From contig MU835382.1 in NCBI GenBank assembly GCA_029204225.1, positions 1-39,618 of the forward strand: a stretch of DNA of 39,618 nucleotides. The letters are read 5' to 3'. A program made the position numbers and the translations under genes. The notes beneath the pieces were generated by a model. That model was not told where the DNA came from. It was given only the letters and a program-made list of their open reading frames with translations, and ran no database searches. Positions 19,799 to 33,060 of the stretch are shown one piece after another. How positions within the stretch are numbered: position 1 is the first letter of the stretch; the number at the start of each line of letters is the position of its first letter. This DNA comes from Diphasiastrum complanatum. Lineage: Eukaryota; Streptophyta; Lycopodiopsida; Lycopodiales; Lycopodiaceae.

Positions 19799-20395
19799 AT
19801 GTCTGATATATGTAGCTCTTCATCTTCCTCACTAAGTGAAGCTAGAGTCATTGACAAGTTCAGTGGTTCTAACTTCTACATCTGGAAGTTAAAACTTAAA
19901 CTGATGTTTATAGATAGAGATCTTTGGGATGTAGTAGAAGGTGCAGACCTGAAACCAGGAGATGGTGATCAAGCAAAGACCTGGAGGATCAAAGATCAGA
20001 AGGCCCTAGCATGTATCACACTCAATCTGGCTGACTCCCAAATATCTCATATTACCACGTGCAAAACCTCTAAGGAAGCACTGGAATTATTATCAAGTCT
20101 TTATGAGACTCGCGATGTAACCACGAGATTACATCTTAGAAGGAGGTTCTTTACTCTTAGCATGTCTGATTCTACTGCCATCACTTCTCACATCAACAGC
20201 TTCAAGTCCTGGTTAGATCAGTTGTCACCTGTAGGATGTTCTATTCAAGATGATGATGTCGTTATGACCTTGCTTTCCTCTCTTCCAAACTCCTATGAGC
20301 ACTTTGTGGTGATGATCTCCACTCAACCCGACCTCACTCACTCTTCAAAGGGTGATCGGTCATCTTCTTCAAGAAGAAATGCGAAGAAAGACTAG
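19799..20395 (+). pseudogene. copia gag
   Basis: ATG at 19799. UBN2-type gag: FSGSNFYIWKLKLKLMF, DQKALACITLNLADS, then LHLRRRFFTLSMSDS and LLSSLPNSYEHF. The frame shifts near 20350; coding continues in another frame (20352-20510), then in a third with a nucleocapsid knuckle whose first Cys is Tyr (YCKRANHDIKEC). Confidence 0.88.
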
Positions 20396-20632
20396 CAGCA
20401 TGTCCATCAAAGACAAATCCATGGCTCTATACACCAAGAAGAAAGACTATTCCAAGGGCAAGAATCAAGTGCAGCATCAAAGCCTCACACTCAAGGTGAG
20501 CATGGTGGATCGTGCAAGAAGCTTTTCTACAGATATTGCAAAAGAGCTAATCACGACATCAAGGAGTGTCACATCAGAATCTACAACGAGACAAAGAAGC
20601 AGCAACAACAACAACAACCAGACTCCTCCAAC
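20352..20632 (+). pseudogene. copia gag C-terminal part, frameshifted
   Basis: Starts VIGHLLQEEMRRK-like, the usual end of copia gag, followed by Lys-rich linker and the zinc-knuckle region in a further frame. Confidence 0.7.
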
Positions 20633-21046
20633 ATGGCAGAATTCAAAGAGTCAGATACACACTTGTTAATGGCTTACAATAACAGCGAAGACTATGATAG
20701 TTGGTACCTGGACATCAGTGCTACCCAATACATGACCTCTCGCAAGGAATGGTTTACAAAGTACACGTCTTACAGCAGAGACCAATTTATCTACCTCGGA
20801 GATTCTAGCACCATACGCGTGGAAGGCAAAGGAGCTGTGAAGATCAACTTCAACAACGATCTGTCCATTTCTGTTCCTGACGTCCTTCATGTTCCTCAGT
20901 TGTCAGAGAACTTGTTATCAGTCTCTAAGATAACTGATGAGGGCTACACTGTTACTTTTTCATCTGAGCAGTGTACAACACTCGAGGAAGATACTACTCT
21001 AACTACATGCACTAGAGTCAGAAGTCTTTACGCACTCTCCAATTAA
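20633..21046 (+). pseudogene. copia protease and GAG-pre-integrase start
   Basis: WYLDISATQYMT replaces the usual D-S-G-A catalytic motif of the aspartic protease, so it is probably non-functional. Continues FIYLGDSSTIRVEGKG and LLSVSKITDEG, typical of this region. Stop at 21044. Confidence 0.85.
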
Positions 21047-21682
21047 GTTGCATTAGCTAGGATCTCTAACAAAAATGTAAACGATAGTGCTGTTCTATGG
21101 CATAGTCGATTTGGACACGTGAATATAAGATCACTTTCTTATATGTGTTGTAATAATTTAGTTGATGGTTTGAATTTTCCGTCTTCATTGGATAGGAAAT
21201 CTTTCTTCTATGAATCATGCATCTATGAGAAGCACTCTAGAAGCAAGTTTCCAAAATCACATTCCAACAAAACAAAGCATGTACTAGATCTTGTACATAG
21301 CGATCTCTATGGTCCAATGCCAACTCCGTCATAAGGCGATGCAATCTATTTTGTCACTTTCATAGATGATTATTCTAGATGGTCTACAACCATATTCATT
21401 AAGCACAAATCTGAAGCCTTTGAATGCTTCAAGAGATTCAAGGCCATGGCTGAGACACAAACGTCTAGGAAAGTGAAGGCACTCCGAACTGATGGTGGCA
21501 ACGAATACATCTCTAATGAGATGTCCGACTACATGGCTAAAAATGGTATTAGAAGACAGTTCACCACTTTCTATTCACCTCAATAGAACGAGATTGCAAA
21601 AAGGAAGAATCGAACTCTTCTCAACTCAGCCAGATCCATGCTACATCAAGCACAACTACTTGCAAAGTTCTAGGTAGAAGCT
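21047..21682 (+). pseudogene. copia integrase (N-terminal and core)
   Basis: LWHSRFGHVN begins the pre-integrase block. The core has FIDDYSR and LRTDGGNEY with catalytic Asp residues. In-frame stops at about 21332, 21584 and 21672 break it. Confidence 0.85.
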
Positions 21683-22363
21683 ATGGCCACAACCTGTTAC
21701 GTGCAGAACAGATCCAACACCAAAGTCGTCAACAACAAGACTCCTGATGAAGTTTGGCATGGGCACAAGCCTAATGTCAACCATTTAAAAATATTTGGTT
21801 GCATATGTTTTGTTCACATTCCTAAACAACTTAGAAAGAAGTTGGATCATAGGACAAATAAATGTATTTTCATCGGCTATCCTGATGAACATAAAGCTTA
21901 TAAAGTTTATGATCCATCCACCAATGTAGTATTTGTCTCTAGAAAGGTAATATTTCAAGAGCATACATACTATGATTTCAAACAACCATCGATAAACAAT
22001 GTTATGTCATTTCATCCTATTTTATGTAGCATGGATTCTTCCAACGTTGGTGTTCCTTCTACAGAACTTGTAGCTATAGCTATAGAAGCCGAGCAGCCGA
22101 CAATACCTATCACCAGACCAGACCAAGCTAGCTCAAGCAGATCTGAACAAATTCAAGAAGAACCATCATCGCATCCTGGTCAACTCAACGTCTGCAGACC
22201 CTCATGGACTCGGACAGTTCCTAAGAGGTATGCACCTCAATCATTATGGACTTCATCAGAAGAACCAGAGAGCCTAGCCGGAGCAATTAGCTCCAAGGAT
22301 GCTGTGAAGTGGCAAGAAGCTATGGAAAGCGAGTACAACTCACTTTTGACTAATCAGACCTAG
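21683..22363 (+). pseudogene. copia integrase C-terminus and link to RT
   Basis: PDEVWHGHKPNVNHLKIFGC and KCIFIGYPDEHKAYKVYDP are standard copia blocks. Ends near DAVKWQEAMESEYNSL, just before RT. Open for 226 codons, then TAG. Confidence 0.88.
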
Positions 22364-22992
22364 ACACTGGTCGACTTCTCCACTCACAAGAGAGTTATCG
22401 ACAACAAGTGGATCTTCAAGAAGAAGATCAACTCTAATGGTTCCTTTGCAAAATGGAAAGCACGGTTGGTGGCTAAAGGATTCACTCAAGTCCAAAGAGT
22501 GGATTATCAAGAAATTTTAATCATGTCGTAAAGATATAGTCAATCAGGACTCTGATTGCGTTAGCAGCCGTGAAAGACCTCGAAATGCACCAAATGGATG
22601 TTAAGACAACATTTCGCAACGACAATGTCGAAGAAGAACTGTATACCTTCCAACTGGAAGGATTTGAAGTCAAAGGCCAAGAGCACAAAGTGTACGATCT
22701 GAAACAGGCCGCAAGAGCATGGTTTGATAGAATGAACTCTTATCTCATTCAATTAAGATTTGCAAACATTTCAACTGACTGTAATGTTTATTCAAAGCAT
22801 ATAGGCACCAATTCAGTTCACATAGCTCTTTACATAGATGATGCATTTATTTTGTCTAATGATACTTCTCTTCTACACACTACTAAGAGTGATCTGTCAA
22901 AGGAATTTGGCATGACTGATTTAGGAGCTGTTCATTCTTTTCTAGGAATTCACATTACTAGAGATAGACTTCAGAAGATCTATCTTAGCTAG
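22364..22992 (+). pseudogene. copia reverse transcriptase
   Basis: KWIFKKKINSNG and RLVAKGFTQ precede a frameshift near 22530. The downstream open part (22570-22992) has the catalytic YIDD at 22831-22842 and FLGIHITRD. It lacks ~40 residues of the palm region relative to typical elements, with a stop at 22990. Confidence 0.85.
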
Positions 22993-23028
22993 CAAGCATA
23001 TCTAAAAGGCATTTTAAAAAAGTTTCAT

Positions 23029-23779
23029 ATGTCTGATTGCAAACTAATTGATACCCCAATGGATCCAAGTATAGTATTGACTAAACCTTCTTGTGTTGAG
23101 ACTGATAGTGAAGTACTCGACTTAGCGAAGTACCCTTATCATTCACTAGTCGGATCTCTAATGTATGCAATGCTGTGTACTAGACTAGATTTAAAATACA
23201 TTGTCAGCACGTTAAGTCAATTCATGTCTAATCCTAGGATCTCTCATTGGAAAGCATCAAAGAGAGTGATACGATATATTCAGGGAAGTTTAGATCACAT
23301 ATTATATTACGATGGAAATGCTATCGATTCACTCGTCTAGACTCGGATTGGGGAGGAACAGTCTCTACTAGAAAATCTATTTCCGTCTTCTGTTTCTATC
23401 TGGCACGAGGACCGATTTCATGGAAGTCAAGGAGGCAGAACTCAGTTGCGCTTTTTTCGATAGAGACAAAGTACATCGCAACATGTCAAGCTTCAAAAGA
23501 AGCTGTATGGTCATGTTATTACTTCACAACTTACATCACACTCAGTTTAATGCTACCACCATTGTGTGTGACAAATTGAGCTGTATTTCACTATCACTAA
23601 ATCCCAGATTTCATGGCAAATCCAAGCACATAGAAATCCAGTATCATTTCATTCGGGAGAAAGTTTTGTCAAGGCAAGTGATCCTTCAATACTGCTCCAC
23701 AACAGAAATGGTCGCATACATCTTCACCAAAGCGCTTCCCAGGGTCAAGCACCAGAAAATTTTCAACAAGCTAACCTGA
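23029..23779 (+). pseudogene. copia RT end and RNase H
   Basis: TPMDPS, YHSLVGSLMYAM and SQFMSNPR blocks, then RNase H in two further frames (SWKSRRQNSVALFSIETKYIA region and HIEIQYHFIREKV) to the final stop at 23777-23779. Confidence 0.85.
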
Positions 23780-23808
23780 CGAAGATACCAAGGCACCAAC
23801 CGTGGCCT

Positions 23809-23818
23809 TAAGCGGGAC
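23809..23818 (+). other. copia polypurine tract
   Basis: TAAGCGGGAC directly before the 3' LTR. Purine-rich with two C interruptions. Confidence 0.5.
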
Positions 23819-25349
<1,531 letters not shown>

Positions 25350-25426
25350 CTTCAAAAAAGTAGAAGGGACATCCTTTATAAGTTAATTGGGCGCCTGTAA
25401 AGGATGTCCCTTATGCTTTTTTGAAG
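25350..25426. repeat. near-perfect 29-bp inverted repeat, 19-nt loop
   Basis: Arms 25350-25378 and 25398-25426 pair at 27 of 29 positions (CTTCAAAAAAG and AAGGGACATCCTTTA blocks), loop 25379-25397. Strong foldback; could be a MITE or a small-RNA precursor. Confidence 0.85.
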
Positions 25427-26339
25427 TAACTTGCTTTGATTAGATAACATTGGACTAGTTGATGCATATGCGTCCACAGATGAGAGCATTTCCAGTGTAT
25501 CAAACAAGTTCTTATGAAGCAAAAAGTCGCTTGACTACTTTGTAGGATTGTGCCCAACTCATGTTTTGCCTCTTACTTTGTATGAATTTTGATTGCCATA
25601 CAATCGCTAATTTGATAGGAAGCATATGCGCCCTCCTGGTGTGGATAATGAACTCTTTTTGAGTTGTTCTTATGGCATACATACATCATGCTATCTTTAT
25701 GATTTATTCTTCATGTTTATAATGATTATTAAAGCAAGTTAAAAGATACAAGTATGAAAATATGAAACAATGTTGCTATTCTTCTTCCTTCACTCACTAA
25801 ACACAAGTTTGCTTCTCACATTGGCACCTTTTATGCTCTATTTCACTACATGGAATAAAAAGACATGTAATACTTTGCCTTCCATAAGCTATGGGAAAAC
25901 TTATGTATGATTAACATGCGACTTGTACTTAAGTTCGTAGACTGATATTTCTTCTAACATCACCTTGTTTTGAAACTATTAACATCATTAGACGTGGACT
26001 TCTCCCTTCTAAGTGGAATATAGATAAGTCACAAGATATCTCGTCACCACACATTCAGGTATGATGCTATACTGACACCCTTTTATGGTTCTTGGAAGTA
26101 CGCTACCGGTTAGTATAGCGAACCTTAAAATTAGAATGTATAACAAGAGTTACATAGTATCGTATCATAAGTAATCGAACTCCCTTGGTATTGATATGAG
26201 CATAGGGTACTAAACAAACAAGGTGCATTGTGCTATATCGATTATTGTCATACTATACTTGGTTATTATAATAGAAAGTCGCCTAATCAAAAATTAGGTT
26301 GAAAACAAGTATTTAGGCCATTTAAAGACAAAAGAACGT
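25427..26339. other. non-coding, AT-rich
   Basis: No coding. CATTCAGGTATG near 26053 matches a phrase at 28459 and, less well, 17871, suggesting that the repeat family extends this far upstream. Confidence 0.35.
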
Positions 26340-27583
<1,244 letters not shown>

Positions 27584-28087
27584 TCCAACGATGGACTTCA
27601 ATGGCTGTTTTTGATATGTAAAACTACCCATCCTGCCTCTATAGGTAGCGATGGACAGCTTCTATTATGATGAAAACTCTCTGTGAGTTTAGATGATAAT
27701 GATGACATACTGAGCAGCTATCCGAATACTCAACTACTCTATCTTACTTGAATAGACAACGATGGAGGGTTTTACTCGTTTATTGCTCACTCCTTTATCA
27801 AGAAACTAGCCACTGTCAAGCGGCCATCTTTCTCAACAGAAATCACTGATAATGAATAGAGTAAGGTGTTGACCAGCGATGGACTACACGTCCTTGTTGG
27901 AAGCACGTCTACATACCATCACACACTTCATATACCCTACTGTCCAGCAATGCATGAGGAGCTTTTTTCTCTTATGCTCTGATAATTTACAATGATTAAT
28001 GGTTGACTATCCAGCGATGGACTATAGACTGTAATTATCGTTTCGGATATGTTTTGCATAGATATCCTCCTCTATCCAACGATGGAT
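27584..28087 (+). repeat. irregular array of (T)CCAGCGATGGACT-like motifs
   Basis: Seven copies near 27584, 27645, 27755, 27872, 27943, 28010 and 28074, spaced about 61-71 or 110-117 bp. Flanking phrases (AATGATGACATA, GCTCTGATAAT) also recur. Probably relics of a tandem repeat. Confidence 0.5.
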
Positions 28088-28426
28088 GGTTGGATACAAT
28101 TAAGCTTAATAATGATGACATATTGACTCTCTTTAAAGTGTTCACTTATCTTTGGGCTCACAGTACGAAACTAATGATATTTCATGTTATAGTTGCATCG
28201 TATTGCTCCGGCTTCTCTAGGGTACGTCTTGGTTCATATTTGAACCTAATACCAGTTATCTCAAGGTATGGCACCAATATCCACAAAGCAAGTTAGCTAT
28301 CGTACTCTGATTATGTCTTGTAAACATTCTTTCTGTAACGCTTTATAAGTAGCTATATGCTACAAAGTGTGACTTTTGGCTTTTTTATAATCTAAAAGAG
28401 AAAGAATTCCCTCACTTAAAACAGCC

Positions 28427-28465
28427 ATGGCTGCCTCTGAAGAAGCTATGTCTACAACCATTCAG
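28427..28465 (+). CDS. possible isolated first exon (13 codons) with donor
   Basis: GCCATGGCTGCC is a strong plant start context. The 13 codons read MAASEEAMSTTIQ and end CAG|GTATGC. No downstream exon found. The CATTCAG|GTATG end recurs at 26053. May be the 5' part of the dispersed repeat family, or chance. Confidence 0.25.
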
Positions 28466-28966
28466 GTATGCTTTCTAGGTTTAAAAAAACTCTTTGCATC
28501 CTTGATAAATATGGTAGTTTCAGTTCCATATTTTTATGGTATATTACTCCTCTACACAAGCTCTTGTTTTCTCTTATTTTGTTTTCTTTTATAACTTAAA
28601 AAAAAAAAACGACATAAGACTTGAAATAAGATTTGGTCACTAAAAGTAATAGTAAGGACTCCAATAACACGATCTTAGATAGCATGAATATGCGTAAGAA
28701 TCGTAGTTTCTACTAAAAAGGATTAGAATGGCAAGGATCTGCCCTAATTCCTAGTATAAACATTGGCAGTCTCTTACTCATCATTAATCACATCTTTCCT
28801 TTACATTGTCCTAATACTGTGGATGTTATGTCATTCAGATATAACATTTATGGTAACACTTCACCTTACCCCTGTTAGCGTTACTTTAGACTCTTGGTGA
28901 GATACAACTGGAATGCATTAATATGCTCAGAAGTATGGATAGCAGTGCATGACATACCTTACCTTG

Positions 28967-29369
28967 TAAGGGTCACTTGGGTCAGTATAGCATGGACTTG
29001 TTCTGATACCAACACACGTGTTCACACCAGGTCTTTTGGCAAAGTAAAACTTAGAACAATTTAAACTTTTCATACTCTTTTGATTAAAACGAACTGATAC
29101 AGACCAATTGACCGTAAGTTGATCAATATGGCACTCGCCCTGATACGGTGATATAACGGCTTGTTCAGTAAGGGTCACTTGGGTCAGTATAGCATGGACT
29201 TGTTCTGATACCAGCACACGTGTTTACACTAGGTCTTTTGGCTAAGTAAATCTCATAACGATTTAAACTTTTCATACTCTTTTGATTAAAACGAACTGAT
29301 TCGGACCAATTGACCGTAAGCTGATCAGTATGGCACTCGCCCTGATACAGTGATATAATGGCTTGGCTT
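28967..29369 (+). repeat. tandem duplication, 202-bp unit
   Basis: Copies 28967-29168 and 29169-29369 are about 90 percent alike and both start TAAGGGTCACTTGGGTCAG. Each contains CTGATACCA, which on the minus strand reads TGGTATCAG. Confidence 0.9.
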
Positions 29370-29710
29370 ATCGCTAAAATATCGTGTGTATGGGAAGACT
29401 GGACTATGTTTTAAAATGTTATTCGAAGTTGTTAAGTAGTATAACTTCTTTTGGACATGAATAACAACTGACGTTCAGCTATGACACATGTCTTCCTCAC
29501 TGAACTAACTTGAGTGGTTTTGTTTTGTGGGATGGTGGTAGGTATCAGCTGTGCATCTTGAAAGTGGTTATGCTTTATGGTGCTTTCTAGTACTATATTT
29601 TACTTTTCAGTTGTACTTTACCTTGTTAGATTATGAATAAAGGCTTTAAAGAGCTTCAGTCTTGCTTTGTCAAGAGGAACTAAGTGCGATCTTGTATCTC
29701 TCCCTAAATC
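29370..29710 (+). repeat. dispersed repeat copy (iii), 3' part
   Basis: Matches copy (i) 18480-18800 in order: TGGACTATG, ACATGAATAACAAC, GTGGGATGGTGG, TTATGGTGCTTTCTAGTA, TTATGAATAAA, TTTGTCAAGAGGA. Ends in ATCTCTCCC instead of a long TC tract. Confidence 0.65.
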
Positions 29711-30077
29711 CATAAAGCTAATCTAGTTCCATTCATGTTGCTACATATTTACTCGCATTGTCGCACAGTCTTGAGAATTATAAACATGTATCTATGCAAC
29801 AGTCAAATTGTCGAGTCAAACTATCGATTGTGAAAGCATTAGGTAGTTCAGACGATTCTATACAAGAGCAATATCAAGTAGAGTAGCTAATTAGAGTAGC
29901 GGACATTCACACTGACATAAATTTGAGTGCAATAAGACAATGGATTGATTCAAAAAGTAACAAGTACAAGTTAGCTAAAATAACGAGCACAAAGCAATTA
30001 TGGTACTAACAACATAGTCAAAGCTAATTTTGGTTCTATGGCAACATTGATTAGAATCCAAGTCTACATCTAGAGTA
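29711..30077. other. non-coding or decayed retroelement leader
   Basis: No clear coding and no PBS. Confidence 0.3.
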
Positions 30078-30365
30078 TTGACTCTAACAAGACAACTCTT
30101 TAAAAATTTGCAAAAAAAAGAAGAGAGTACTCATGTTTTTGTTTTGAGGGTTAAGGCATTCAATGATGAGTTAGCATGTCTTGATGAAAGCATTAAGGAA
30201 GTAGAACTTGTGCAAGTTGTTCTTAATGGCTTGTTGGATGATCATGCTAATCTTGTTCAAAGTTTTGCTATTCAAAAGACTTTGCCAAGTATGGTAGACT
30301 TGCAAGAGATTTTGGTGAATGAAGAGTTTAGGCTTCAATCAAGAGGTGGATCTACATCTTTTTGA
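30078..30365 (+). pseudogene. copia gag fragment, different lineage
   Basis: VLRVKAFNDELACLDE and VLNGLLDDHANLVQSF followed by SMVDLQEILVNEEFRLQ are typical of another copia gag lineage than the one beside it. It ends at TGA 30363-30365, where a second gag begins. Confidence 0.7.
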
Positions 30366-30379
30366 GAAAGAAGGTCCTT

Positions 30380-30840
30380 ACCCTCAAAATGAGTGAAGGC
30401 ATCAGTTAGTGATCATCTGAATGAGTTTAAACAGTTGCTAAATCAATCAGCTGTCATAGGTTCTTCTATCTCAGAAGACTGTACAATGTCTCTTCTTGCT
30501 AGTCTTCCACTCTCCTATGACAATCTAGTGTTGCTTTTGAGCAATACTCCTGCGCTATCACTCTAGAAGCTGACAACAAGTCTATTGCAGGAAGAAGTAA
30601 GGAGAAAGAGCTTATGTACAACGAGTAACAAGACAATGGCCTTGTACTCTAATAAGCAGCATTCCAAGAAGAAGAACTTCAAGGATAAGAAGACAAAGGC
30701 TGAGCAGACATGTTCAACACAACCACAACAACAACACAGTTGACAACAACAATCTGCCAAGACCAAACTCTTTTGCAGATACTACAAGAGATCCAATCAC
30801 GACATCAAAGACTGTTGAATCCTCAGGCACAATGAAGCGA
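30380..30840 (+). pseudogene. copia gag, second element
   Basis: SVSDHLNEFKQLLNQ and LLASLPLSYDNLV then LLQEEVRRK. The zinc knuckle reads CRYYKRSNHDIKDC, with Tyr in place of the second Cys. In-frame stops at several points. Confidence 0.75.
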
Positions 30841-30914
30841 AAAGAAAAGTGCAACAACACCAAGAATGATGCTCTGACTCTGTCAGAAATTTCCAAGAAG
30901 AAGAAAAGACGCTG

Positions 30915-31340
30915 ATGGTACAAGTTCAACCAAGTAAAGATGCCTATGTCTGGTATCTTGATTCAGATGCTTCACAGCACATGACTCCATGTAAGAACCT
31001 ATTCTCGAATCTCACAGCAACTGAATCAAAGTACATTTTCTTTGGAGACTCAAGCTCACACAAAGTCGAAGGCCAAGGCTCTATTCGACTACAATTCCCA
31101 GATGGTATCACTAGACAGTTAAACGACGTACTCTATCTACCCAAATTAACAAAGAGCTTATCGTCTATAAGCAAGATCACTGATCAAAGCTATAGAGCTT
31201 TGTTTATTGCTAGTCAATGTACCATTATTGATAGGAATTCAAAAGAAATCCTCCATGCACACATAGAAAGAAATGTATATATCTTGAGTCATGATTATGC
31301 ACTTTATGTGAGTAATTCTGATGCTCATGTATGGCATTAA
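30915..31340 (+). pseudogene. copia protease, second element
   Basis: WYLDSDASQHMT has Asp in place of the Gly of D-S-G-A/S. Then FFGDSSSHKVEGQG and LSSISKITDQ. Stop in the VWH block at 31338-31340. Confidence 0.8.
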
Positions 31341-31358
31341 AGATTAGATAATTTAAAC

Positions 31359-31831
31359 ATGAGGTTTATCTTGTATATGCATCATAACAATATGGTCAAG
31401 GACATGAGAATTAATGTTGTCTCCAACAGAAGTCAGAATGTTTGTGAAATGTGCTTACTAGGAAAACAACCTAGAACAAGATTTCCAAAAGGAAAAGCCA
31501 AAAGAGCTAAGTCCATTTTTGAATTAATCCATATGATTTATGTGGTCCTATGAGCGTGCCCTCTTTGGGTCAGGCTTTAATTTCATCACTTTTATTGATG
31601 AACTCTCCAGATTCACCAGAATCATGTTCATCAAGAACAAGTCCGAGTCGTTCAACTATTTCAAAGAATTTAAACAGTTTGCTGAGACTCAAACTGGTCA
31701 GAAGATCAAGACCCTACGGTCTGATTCAGAAGGAGAGTATATGTCTGATGAGATGGCGGACTACTTATCTTCATGTGGTGTGCACCATCAGTTCACTGCC
31801 AGCTACACCCACAAAAGAATGGCGTAGCTGA
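31359..31831 (+). pseudogene. copia integrase, second element
   Basis: CEMCLLGKQPRTRFPK in the pre-integrase part, then FITFIDELSRF and LRSDSEGEYMSDEM, carrying two catalytic Asp. The third acidic region (ERKNRTLLE) follows in another frame after 31831. Confidence 0.8.
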
Positions 31832-31920
31832 AAGAAAGAATCGAACATTGTTGGAAGCTGCACGATCCATGATGTCCAATAACTATCAGATCACAAGAAA
31901 ATTGCGCTGAATTTGGAGAA

Positions 31921-32301
31921 CCTTTGGCATCCCGGAATGTTAAGAAAAAAACTTTTGACAAAGTCTTCACATTTTTTGGCTATTGGAGAAACTGTGCGAC
32001 AAACATTTTATTTCTGTAGAATGCTTTGGAGAGAGTGATTTACTTAAGTGAAAAGGAAGGCAGTTAGGGTGAGTAGGAGTAAGATTAACTCCAACAAGTT
32101 TATTAGCATGGCGTTTGGTACTTGGAATGAAGCCAAGGCCAAATTTTACATCACTTTTTAGGGAGTCATCCACAAGGTGCGGGTCACTGAGGCCCCCTTG
32201 CTACTATAGGTATCATTTATGGGCCTCGACCAATCCCATCTCATAAACATGCCAAGGCAGTTATATAGCCATTTGTTGATACCACCATCAATCAATACCA
32301 A
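31921..32301. other. junction and decayed coding
   Basis: No recognised gene. The frame leading into 32302 is open back to about 32205 except for one TAG near 32266. Confidence 0.3.
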
Positions 32302-32625
32302 ATGAATGATGGTTATTTGTTAGAAGCCATCCGAGATCCCACCCTTAATGCCACCGCACAACTTTTGAATAGCTTCCTGATGGTTGGGAACCTCATGAAG
32401 GAAAGGATCTCTTCACAAATCCTCCATCGCTTGGTAGAATCTAACTACGAGCTAGATAAGGGGACCGTACAATCTTATGATTGGTTCAAGATGATTTTTG
32501 GAAAGCTAAAGAGAGCTATAAAGAGTAATACCAAACATCAGTTCGCAGTTGGTTCTCTTCTGTCCTCCTTGGCTGCCTCATACTTAGTCAATAAGGTCCA
32601 TAAATTTCATGCTGATTCCTGCTAG
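32302..32625 (+). CDS. unknown helical ORF, 107 codons
   Basis: Mixed charged and hydrophobic, probably helical protein (NATAQLLNSFLMVGNLMKER, then DKGTVQSYDWFKMIFGKL). Not recognised. Coding-like sequence continues in another frame to 33060, Ser/Pro-rich (SSSKSRHRV, SPSVSRRRTQPPSSDVP), so it may be the start of a longer, frameshifted gag-like or host-derived protein. Confidence 0.4.
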   Translation: MNDGYLLEAIRDPTLNATAQLLNSFLMVGNLMKERISSQILHRLVESNYELDKGTVQSYDWFKMIFGKLKRAIKSNTKHQFAVGSLLSSLAASYLVNKVHKFHADSC

Positions 32626-33060
32626 CCACCTATGAAGTAGCACTAGCAGAGTCTTCCCGCCAAGCATCCTCATCAAAGAGTCGTCATAGAGTATGCAGGG
32701 AGATTGTTGCACCCCCCTCGCCTTCCGTGTCTCGACGTCGCACTCAGCCACCATCGTCAGATGTGCCCATACCCCTTGATGCTAATCGCTCTGCACTTTC
32801 TGTCCCCTTAGCTTCTGCAACAACACTTGCCTCTGATTCCACACAAGGGCAACCTGTGACAATTTGATCTACCATTCCAATCACAGTTACCCAAGCCACC
32901 TCACCCCTACAAACTTCAGCTATGTCACTGTCAACCCAACGGTTTATGGATATGATTGATGTTTCTGACCCCTTACAGACATATGAATGTTTTGTGATGC
33001 CATTGAGCCCTGGACCATTTAATCCCAACTTCTCCAGAATAGGATTCTGTGGAGCCTCAT
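32626..33060 (+). pseudogene. Ser/Pro-rich continuation of the unknown ORF
   Basis: Frame shifted by one relative to 32302-32625. Open except for a TGA near 32868, ending GFCGAS and TGA. Low-complexity Ser/Thr/Pro composition; function unknown. Confidence 0.35.

Larger units (their letters stand above)
30366..31920 (+). mobile_element. second copia element, broken, no LTRs
   Basis: Order gag (30380-30840), protease (30915-31340), pre-integrase (31359-31553), integrase core (31540-31900). Same lineage as the 18808-24957 element. It has no RT, RNase H or LTR, and stops between most parts. Ends abruptly near 31920. Confidence 0.8.
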
